Part shown: positions 6,629 through 11,433 of the stretch, piece after piece | How positions within the stretch are numbered: the first letter of the stretch is position 1 | How the letters are laid out: each line of letters opens with the position of its first letter | DNA from: Agaricicola taiwanensis_A | GTDB lineage: Bacteria > Pseudomonadota > Alphaproteobacteria > Rhizobiales > Methylopilaceae | Assembly: GCA_040394255.1 (NCBI GenBank) | Contig: JBEBSP010000083.1 | Location: 1 to 11,433 of the forward strand | Direction: 5' to 3' | DNA length: 11,433 nucleotides | Made by a program: the position numbers and the translations under genes | The notes under the pieces: generated by a model | What the model saw: the letters and a program-made list of their open reading frames with translations, nothing else | What the model was told of the DNA's origin: nothing | Database searches by the model: none

Positions 6629-6937
6629 ATGACGGCGATCCGGCCCGTATCGGCCCTTCCTTCCCTCGTCCGCCGGGACGAGCGCATGCGGTCCCGATCC
6701 GAGATGGAGCCGCTGCTTGAGGATGCCCGCGTCGCAGGCGCCCCCATGAAGATCGTCCGCATCCAGCCGGACGCGGCGGTGGTCGCGCAGCTCATGGCCA
6801 CGCACCTCGACCTGCCGCAGACCCGCCGTCTGCGCCGCCTCGGCGCGGCGGAAGGGGCGGCCGCCTATCGCGCGGCCGGTTCGGACATCGACCGTGGCCG
6901 CCGCGCGGCGGTGGCGCTGCCGTCGTGGAGCGCCTGA
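6629..6937 (+). CDS. Small hypothetical protein behind a sigma-54 promoter
   Basis: I do not recognise this 102-residue protein. It is rich in Arg and Ala, with a basic N-terminus (LVRRDERMRSR), a mixed central part (about 37-62) and an Arg/Ala-rich tail ending in LPSWSA. It has no cysteine, no membrane segment and no signal peptide. Three things support it as a real gene: the ribosome binding site AGGAG at 6614-6618, the sigma-54 promoter about 60 bases upstream, and strong G/C bias at third codon positions like its neighbours. A repeat element starts on the last base of its stop codon. The gene is divergent from the EAL phosphodiesterase, which hints at a link to cell-cycle or c-di-GMP control, but that is only context. 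Confidence 0.65.
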   Translation: MTAIRPVSALPSLVRRDERMRSRSEMEPLLEDARVAGAPMKIVRIQPDAAVVAQLMATHLDLPQTRRLRRLGAAEGAAAYRAAGSDIDRGRRAAVALPSWSA

Positions 6938-7047
6938 GACACCGTTTGTGAATGGGTGGGGCTTGGCTGCAAACGCCGCCGCTCCGCGCTCCGGTGCTCG
7001 AACATCACCGTTTTCGCTGCGGCCCGATCCACTCACAAACGGTGTCT
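6937..7047. repeat. Structured intergenic inverted-repeat element, copy B (short form)
   Basis: The outer arms, 6937-6955 and 7029-7047, pair over 19 positions with one A-C mismatch; they are built around GACACCGTTTGTGA and TCACAAACGGTGTC. The core shares GGCTGCAAACG, one GCTCCGGTGCTC box (6988-6999) and a CACCGTTTTCGC segment with the other two copies. It lacks the second box and the central mini-hairpin, so it is about 30 bases shorter. AAACG (6971-6975) pairs with CGTTT (7009-7013) as in copy A. The element begins on the A of the upstream stop codon and sits in a convergent gap facing the rpmF terminator. Confidence 0.82.
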
Positions 7048-7070
7048 GCGGTCATCGGTCATGGGCAACG

Positions 7071-7100
7071 AAAAAAGCGCCGGCGGATCGCGCGGCGCTT
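7071..7100 (-). terminator. Intrinsic terminator of rpmF
   Basis: Read on the minus strand, a perfect 8-bp stem AAGCGCCG/CGGCGCTT with a 10-base loop is followed by six T residues (the A-run at 7071-7076 on the plus strand). It lies about 40 bases after the rpmF stop, as expected for a Rho-independent terminator. Confidence 0.82.
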
Positions 7101-7139
7101 GTCACGTGAGGCGGCGTGTCGCCGCCCCGGCCTATGAAC

Positions 7140-7325
7140 TCAGGCTTCGGCCTTCGGCGTCAGGACCTGACGGCCGCGGTACATGCCGGTCTTGAGGTCG
7201 AGGTGATGGGGGCGGCGCAGTTCGCCGGAATCCTTGTCCTCAACATAGGTCGGGGCCTTCAAGGCATCGGCGGAACGGCGGAAGCCGCGCTTCATAGGCG
7301 AGGTTTTCCTCTTCGGGACGGCCAT
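7140..7325 (-). CDS. rpmF: 50S ribosomal protein bL32
   Basis: This is bL32, a small basic structural protein of the large ribosomal subunit. The 61 residues start MAVPKRKTSPMKRGFRRSAD, the characteristic bL32 N-terminus of alphaproteobacteria, and end in LDLKTGMYRGRQVL followed by a short charged tail. There is no zinc-binding cysteine set, which is the usual zinc-free form in this group. GGAG (7335-7338) lies nine bases from the ATG. A clear intrinsic terminator follows. mtgA lies 139 bases upstream on the same strand, so rpmF may have its own promoter, be read through from mtgA, or both. Confidence 0.97.
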   Translation of the reverse strand: MAVPKRKTSPMKRGFRRSADALKAPTYVEDKDSGELRRPHHLDLKTGMYRGRQVLTPKAEA

Positions 7326-7395
7326 GGCACTCTTCTCCGTGAACAGCGCGGCGAGGCGGGCGGCCAGACGGTCGACCTAGGCTTCGCGCGGAAAA

Positions 7396-7435
7396 TCTGG
7401 CGGGCTCATAACACCCTCCGCGCCGAAACGCCAGA
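7396..7435 (-). promoter_or_regulatory. Inverted repeat with T-run between mtgA and rpmF
   Basis: On the minus strand TCTGGCG (7429-7435) can pair with CGCCAGA (7396-7402), followed directly by TTTT. The loop is 26 bases, long for a terminator. It lies in the 139-base gap that must hold any separate rpmF promoter. It could end or attenuate transcription coming from mtgA, but the support is thin. I see no other clear site in this gap. Confidence 0.25.
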
Positions 7436-7464
7436 GGGGAGATGCCATCTTCGCCAAATCGGGC

Positions 7465-8124
7465 TCATGAATCGAGGCAGGCCAGATGGTCCCCGCCACG
7501 CGCGCGGGCGGCGACGGTTCCGGCCCAACGGACTTGCGCGCGGCTGGGACGGGCGGTGTCGCGCATGATCGGGTTGGGCAGGGCGGCGGCCATGAGGGCG
7601 GCCTCGCGCGGCGTGAGGTCGCGGGCGGATTTGCCGAAGCCGTGCCGCGCTCCGGCTTCCGCGCCGAACGCGCCGCCCGGCCCCCATTCGGCGATGTTGA
7701 GATAGACCTCGATGATGCGCTTCTTGGTCCAGACCAGGTCGATCCAGCTGGCGAGGATGATCTCGAAGGGCTTGCGGAGATAGGCCCCGCCCGGCCAGAG
7801 GAAGAGATTCTTGGCGGTCTGCATGGCGATGGTGGAGGCTCCGCGCGCGGGGGCGCCGTCCTCGGCCGCATCCAGCACGTCGCGGATGGCGGCCCAGTCG
7901 ACGCCGCCGTGGAGACAGAAGCGCGCGTCCTCGGCGGTGACGACGGCGCGGGCGAGGTGCGGGCTGATCTGCGCCAGCGGCACCCAGTGGCGGGTCACGG
8001 GCTGGAGCGTCAGCCAGCGCCCCAGCATCAGGGTGGAGACCGGTGGAACGGTGGCGTAGATCACGGTGAGGACAAAGGGCAGGGCGCTGAGCGCCAGCAG
8101 TGCCAAAGCGATCTTCCTCAGCAT
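7465..8124 (-). CDS. mtgA: MtgA, monofunctional peptidoglycan glycosyltransferase
   Basis: MtgA polymerises lipid II into glycan strands at the outer face of the inner membrane. The 219-residue product has one N-terminal membrane anchor (about 4-26) and then a single GT51 domain, with no transpeptidase domain, which sets it apart from bifunctional PBPs. GT51 motifs are in order: TAEDARFCLHGGVDW (63-77, first catalytic Glu65), GASTIAMQTAKNLFLWPG (95-112), then RKPFE, and KRIIEVYLNIAEWGPG (135-150, second key Glu139). I chose the ATG at 8124 because the anchor begins right after it and AGGGA lies upstream; the open frame beyond it has no family similarity. It is divergent from the ispA-like gene across 82 bases and lies upstream of rpmF. 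Confidence 0.94.
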   Translation of the reverse strand: MLRKIALALLALSALPFVLTVIYATVPPVSTLMLGRWLTLQPVTRHWVPLAQISPHLARAVVTAEDARFCLHGGVDWAAIRDVLDAAEDGAPARGASTIAMQTAKNLFLWPGGAYLRKPFEIILASWIDLVWTKKRIIEVYLNIAEWGPGGAFGAEAGARHGFGKSARDLTPREAALMAAALPNPIMRDTARPSRAQVRWAGTVAARARGGDHLACLDS

Positions 8125-8206
8125 ATGTTTCCCTGTGTCACCCGCTTGACGCGCCCCTCGCGCTCGGGCATCGGCAGGCACCACTATCGTCACGAGGCGC
8201 GCCTCC

Positions 8207-9130
8207 TTGTCCATACATGATCTCGCCGTCCGGATGGATGCCACGGCCGCCGCGCTGGAACAGGTCCTGGATGGCCTCCTGTCGCACAGCCCGCTGGAGA
8301 CGGAGGCCGCGCGGCCGCCACGGCTGCTGGACGCCATGCGGCATGCCGTGCTGGGCGGCGGAAAGAGGTTGCGGCCTTTCCTCGTGATGGAAAGCGCCCG
8401 GCTGTTCGAGGCGGCCGACGAGGGGGCGCTGCGCGCCGCCGCCGCGCTGGAGCTGGTGCATTGCTACAGCCTCGTGCATGACGACCTGCCGGCCATGGAC
8501 GACGACGATCTGCGGCGCGGCAAGCCCACGGTCCACAGGGCGTTCGACGAGGCGACCGCGATCCTGGCCGGCGACGCCCTGCTGACGCTGGCCTTCGACG
8601 TCCTGGCGGACGAGGCGACGGAGCCCGATGCGCAGGTCCGGGTCGGACTGGTGCGCATCCTCGCCCGCGCCTCGGGCCTTGGCGGCATGGTCGGCGGCCA
8701 GATGCTGGATCTGGCGGCGGAGGGACGGTTCGCGCCCGCGTCCGACCTCGACGAGAGCGGCATCGCCCAGCTCCAGGCCATGAAGACCGGCGCGCTCATC
8801 ACCGCGGCGGTGGAGATGGGCGCCACGCTGGGCGAGGCCACGGCGGACGAGGCGATGGCGTTGGCGCATTTCGGGCGCACGCTGGGGGCGGCCTTCCAGA
8901 TCGCCGATGACCTGCTCGATCTCGAAGGCGACGCCGCGATGCTGGGCAAGGCCACCGGCAAGGACGCCGGGCGCGGCAAGGCGACACTGCCCGCGCGGTG
9001 GGGCGTGGAGCGCTCGCGCGAGCATCTCGCCGCGCTGGTGGCTCATGCCGAGGAGGCGCTCGCGCTCTTCGGCGATAAAGCCGACGTGCTGCGCGCCACC
9101 GCGCGTTTCGTCGCGGAACGGCGCAGCTGA
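8207..9130 (+). CDS. ispA: IspA-like polyprenyl (farnesyl) diphosphate synthase
   Basis: This trans-prenyltransferase condenses isopentenyl diphosphate onto allylic diphosphates, most likely giving farnesyl diphosphate for quinones and the undecaprenyl carrier. The product has 307 residues. GGKRLRPFL (51-59) binds isopentenyl diphosphate. The first Asp-rich motif is DDLPAMD (92-98), with the two-residue insertion of bacterial type II enzymes and Tyr at the fifth position before it. The second is DDLLD (234-238). I chose the TTG at 8207 because GAGG (8194-8197) stands nine bases upstream; the in-frame ATG at 8234 has no ribosome binding site. Geranylgeranyl diphosphate synthase is a real alternative, because the sequence around the first motif is shared by both. 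It lies 67 bases upstream of purH on the same strand. Confidence 0.9.
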   Translation: MSIHDLAVRMDATAAALEQVLDGLLSHSPLETEAARPPRLLDAMRHAVLGGGKRLRPFLVMESARLFEAADEGALRAAAALELVHCYSLVHDDLPAMDDDDLRRGKPTVHRAFDEATAILAGDALLTLAFDVLADEATEPDAQVRVGLVRILARASGLGGMVGGQMLDLAAEGRFAPASDLDESGIAQLQAMKTGALITAAVEMGATLGEATADEAMALAHFGRTLGAAFQIADDLLDLEGDAAMLGKATGKDAGRGKATLPARWGVERSREHLAALVAHAEEALALFGDKADVLRATARFVAERRS

Positions 9131-9197
9131 CAAGACTACCCTCGGCGCGGGCATCGTGCTATCGCGCGCGCAGTCTTCAAGCATCCGGATGCCGCCC

Positions 9198-10784
9198 ATG
9201 ACCCTTCGCCCGATCGCCCGCGCCCTTCTTTCCGTGTCCGACAAGACCGGTCTCGTCGACTTCGCCCGCGCGCTGGCGGGGTATGGCGTCGAGCTGGTCT
9301 CCACCGGGGGCACCGCCAAGGCGCTGAAGGAGGCCGGCCTCGCCGTCCGTGACGTGTCGGAGCTGACGGGCTTTCCGGAGATGATGGACGGCCGCGTCAA
9401 GACGCTGCACCCCAAGGTCCATGGCGGGCTGCTGGCCATCCGGGGCAACGACGAGCATGAAGGGGCCATGTCCGGCCACGATATCCTGCCGATCGACCTC
9501 CTCGTGGTGAACCTCTATCCGTTCGAGGATGTGCTGCGGAAGGGTGCGCCCTACGACGAGATGGTCGAGAACATCGACATCGGCGGCCCGGCCATGATCC
9601 GCGCGGCCTCCAAGAACCACGCCGACGTGACCGTGGTGGTCGAGGCGCAGGACTACGACAGGGTGCTGGCCGACATGGCGGCGCTGGAGGGCGCGACCTC
9701 GCTTCTGACGCGCCGCCACCTCGCCGCCAAGGCCTTCGCCCGCACCGCCGCCTATGACGCCGCCATCTCCGGCTGGTTCGCGCAGGAGCTGGAGGAGGAC
9801 GCGCCGGACTTCCGCGCCGTCGGCGGGCGGCTGATCCAGGCGCTGCGCTATGGCGAGAACCCGCACCAGAAGGCGGCCTTCTACGCGTCCCCGGTGCCGC
9901 GTGCGGGCGTCGCCACCGCGCGCCAGCTCCAGGGCAAGGAGCTGTCCTACAACAACATCAACGACACCGACGCGGCCTTCGAGCTGGCCGCCGAATTCGA
10001 TCCGGCGAGGACGGCGGCCTGCGTCATCGTCAAGCACGCCAACCCCTGCGGCGTCGCCGAGGGGGCGAGCCTCGCCGACGCCTACAGGCGTGCATTGGCC
10101 TGCGACAGCACCTCCGCCTTCGGCGGCATCGTGGCGGTCAACCGGCTGCTGGACGCCGAGGCCGCCGCCGAGATCGTCAAGATCTTCACCGAGGTCATCA
10201 TCGCGCCGGAGGCGAGCGAGGAGGCCATCGCGCTGATCGCCGCCAAGAAGAACCTGCGCCTGCTCATCACCGGCGGTCTGCCGGACGCGCGCGCGGCGGG
10301 CCTGACGGTGAAATCGGTGGCGGGCGGCCTGCTGGTGCAGACGCGCGACCACGTGGCCGCCGACGATCTGGAGCTGAAGGTGGTGACGAAGCGCGCGCCG
10401 ACCGAGGCCGAACTGACCGACCTGCGCTTTGCCTTCAAGGTGGCCAAGCACGTGAAGTCCAACACCATCGTCTATGCCAGGGGCGGCGCGACGGTGGGCA
10501 TCGGCGCGGGCCAGATGAGCCGTGTCGACGCCGCGCGCATCGCCGCGCGCAAGGCCGAGGACGCGGCGCGCGAGGCCGGGCTTGCCGAGCCGGCGACGCG
10601 TGGCTCGGTGGTGGCCTCCGACGCCTTCTTCCCCTTCGCCGACGGCCTGCTGGTCGCGGCCGAGGCCGGGGCGACGGCGGTGGTGCAGCCGGGCGGCTCG
10701 ATGCGCGACGACGAGGTCATCAAGGCCGCCGACGAGGCGGGGCTGGCGATGGTGTTCACCGGCGTGCGCCATTTCCGCCACTGA
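9198..10784 (+). CDS. purH: PurH, AICAR formyltransferase / IMP cyclohydrolase
   Basis: PurH catalyses the last two steps of purine synthesis: formylation of AICAR by 10-formyltetrahydrofolate, then ring closure to IMP. The product is 528 residues, normal for the family. The N-terminal MGS-like cyclohydrolase domain (about 7-150) has SVSDKTG (12-18), STGGTA (35-40), GRVKTLHPKVHGG (65-77) and NLYPFE (105-110). The C-terminal transformylase domain (about 210-528) has RYGENPHQ (217-224), the catalytic pair Lys279-His280 in VKHANPCG, and SDAFFPF near the end. The ATG at 9198 has a weak GGA eight bases upstream; an in-frame ATG at 9189 would add three residues. A repeat element begins inside its stop codon. 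Being downstream of ispA, it may share a transcript, but I see no specific control site. Confidence 0.95.
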   Translation: MTLRPIARALLSVSDKTGLVDFARALAGYGVELVSTGGTAKALKEAGLAVRDVSELTGFPEMMDGRVKTLHPKVHGGLLAIRGNDEHEGAMSGHDILPIDLLVVNLYPFEDVLRKGAPYDEMVENIDIGGPAMIRAASKNHADVTVVVEAQDYDRVLADMAALEGATSLLTRRHLAAKAFARTAAYDAAISGWFAQELEEDAPDFRAVGGRLIQALRYGENPHQKAAFYASPVPRAGVATARQLQGKELSYNNINDTDAAFELAAEFDPARTAACVIVKHANPCGVAEGASLADAYRRALACDSTSAFGGIVAVNRLLDAEAAAEIVKIFTEVIIAPEASEEAIALIAAKKNLRLLITGGLPDARAAGLTVKSVAGGLLVQTRDHVAADDLELKVVTKRAPTEAELTDLRFAFKVAKHVKSNTIVYARGGATVGIGAGQMSRVDAARIAARKAEDAAREAGLAEPATRGSVVASDAFFPFADGLLVAAEAGATAVVQPGGSMRDDEVIKAADEAGLAMVFTGVRHFRH

Positions 10785-10902
10785 AAACAGGTGATGCCGG
10801 GCTGCACACGGCGTTTTCCTGCGCTCCGGTGCTCACCTGCTGATGCAGGCTCCGCTTCGGTGCTCGGAAATCACCGCTTTTGCCACGGCCTGACCTGTTT
10901 TC
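10783..10902. repeat. Structured intergenic inverted-repeat element, copy C (full-length form)
   Basis: The outer arms, GAAAACAGGT (10783-10792) and ACCTGTTTTC (10893-10902), are perfect 10-bp complements. The first two bases belong to the purH stop codon. The core is nearly the same as copy A: GATGCCGGGCTGC, GCTCCGGTGCTC (10823-10834), a second box with one change (10854-10865), and GCCACGGCCTGAC. The central hairpin is CCTGC-TGAT-GCAGG (10836-10849), where both sides differ from copy A in a way that keeps pairing. It lies between two genes on the same strand, so a role in ending purH transcription is possible, but no T-run follows the stem. Confidence 0.88.
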
Positions 10903-10972
10903 CGACCCGTTTCCCGGCGTTGCGCAATGCTGGCCTGACTTCTACAGACCGGGTCAACGGGGTGGGGCGTGC

Positions 10973-11433
10973 ATGACAACCATTGATCGACAGGCCGAGG
11001 CGCTGGCCGCGCTGCTTGAGGATGTTCGCGCCAAGATCGCGCCGCGGCTTTGCTTCCGGCTTTGGGACGGGCGGCGCATCCCAGCCGATGCCCCGGAGGG
11101 CGAGCCGCGCATCGCCTTCAACGACGCGGGCGCGGTGGCGCGGCTTCTCCGCCGTCCGAAGCTCGACACCTTCCTCAGGCTCCATCTCGCCGGGCGCATC
11201 GACTTCGAGAATGGCGACCTGCTCGACATCGCGGAGCGGCGGCCGGAGGGCAAGCCCGGACGGCTGGCGAAGACGCTCAACAGGGGCCTGATCCTCAAGG
11301 CGCTCTCCGCCTTCGCTTTCCATGCCGGCGGCGCGCCCCTGCTCGCCCCCGCGAGCCCCGGCGGCGGGGAGGCGCGCGACGGCACGGCGGAGACCAACAA
11401 GGCCAACATCGCCCACCACTACGACGTCTCCAA
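10973..11433 (+). CDS. Cyclopropane-fatty-acyl-phospholipid synthase-like methyltransferase (5' part)
   Basis: Only the first 153 codons are in the window. The frame runs off the end with no stop. The visible part has a non-catalytic N-terminal domain (about 1-130) with FRLWDGRR, and a stretch that reads FNDAGAVARLLRRPKLDTF and then LHLAGRIDFENGDL. Near the edge is NIAHHYDVSN, the conserved block that opens the SAM-dependent methyltransferase domain of CFA synthases and their relatives. CFA synthase adds a methylene bridge to unsaturated acyl chains in membrane phospholipids. The SAM motif itself lies beyond the window, so a related lipid methyltransferase is possible. A G-rich run (10960-10967) upstream of the ATG may serve as the ribosome binding site. 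The gene is separated from purH by the copy C repeat element. Confidence 0.82.
   Translation, partial: MTTIDRQAEALAALLEDVRAKIAPRLCFRLWDGRRIPADAPEGEPRIAFNDAGAVARLLRRPKLDTFLRLHLAGRIDFENGDLLDIAERRPEGKPGRLAKTLNRGLILKALSAFAFHAGGAPLLAPASPGGGEARDGTAETNKANIAHHYDVS

Noticed and set aside
6521..7036. Minus-strand open frame covering the small gene at 6629-6937
   Set aside because: It has no ribosome binding site, runs across the CtrA-type box and sigma-54 promoter and into the repeat, and the plus-strand frame has better start signals.
8145..8174. CTTGAC as a -35 box for the ispA-like gene
   Set aside because: The -35 matches, but there is no acceptable -10 at 16-18 bases; GCATCG is too far from the consensus to claim.
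9132..9177. AAGACT/AGTCTT inverted repeat between ispA and purH as a terminator or riboswitch
   Set aside because: It is only six base pairs with a loop of more than 30 bases, has no T-run, and shows no known purine-riboswitch motif.
9177..10781. Minus-strand open frame opposite purH
   Set aside because: It is rich in His, Gly and Arg with no motifs and fully overlaps an unmistakable purH.

Overview
The window is a dense, GC-rich stretch of chromosome that looks like an alphaproteobacterium, most likely in the Hyphomicrobiales (Rhizobiales). The pointers are the family members and their neighbours (an SDHAF4-type protein, htpX, an rsmB-type methyltransferase, a heparinase II/III-like protein, purH, and an rpmF/mtgA pair divergent from a polyprenyl synthase), the alphaproteobacterial form of bL32, and a full CtrA-type TTAA-N7-TTAA box. 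I see no transposase, phage gene, CRISPR array, tRNA or rRNA. Base and codon use look uniform, so this reads as core genome rather than an acquired island.

Layout. Positions 1-76 hold nothing I recognise. A small SDHAF4-like gene (77-274, minus) is divergent from htpX (membrane zinc protease, 499-1434). htpX is followed by an overlapping rsmB-type rRNA methyltransferase (1392-2789) and a heparinase II/III-like protein (2851-4584), all on the plus strand with short gaps. A c-di-GMP phosphodiesterase with PAS, degenerate GGDEF and intact EAL domains (4689-6428, minus) converges on them. Its upstream region is shared with a divergent gene for an unrecognised 102-residue protein (6629-6937). That region carries a CtrA-type box, a GANTC methylation site and a good sigma-54 promoter. 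Next come rpmF (7140-7325, minus, with a clear terminator) and mtgA (7465-8124, minus). Divergent from mtgA are an ispA-like polyprenyl synthase (8207-9130) and purH (9198-10784). The start of a cyclopropane-fatty-acid-synthase-like methyltransferase (10973 onward) runs off the end.

Functional threads. mtgA (peptidoglycan glycosyltransferase) and ispA (isoprenoid chain, precursor of the lipid carrier) both serve envelope building. htpX and the cfa-like gene also act at the membrane. rsmB, rpmF and purH serve ribosomes and purine supply. These are mostly housekeeping neighbours rather than one pathway.

The most unusual content is intergenic. Three copies of one structured element (340-482, 6937-7047, 10783-10902) share a core with the box GCTCCGGTGCTC. 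Each copy is closed by its own outer stem: the arms of one copy do not match those of another, yet each pair is complementary. The copies lie in a divergent, a convergent and a tandem gap, and two begin on the stop codon of the preceding gene. This behaves like a structure-conserved element whose outer stem is built from local sequence, and it is the best candidate here for something poorly described.
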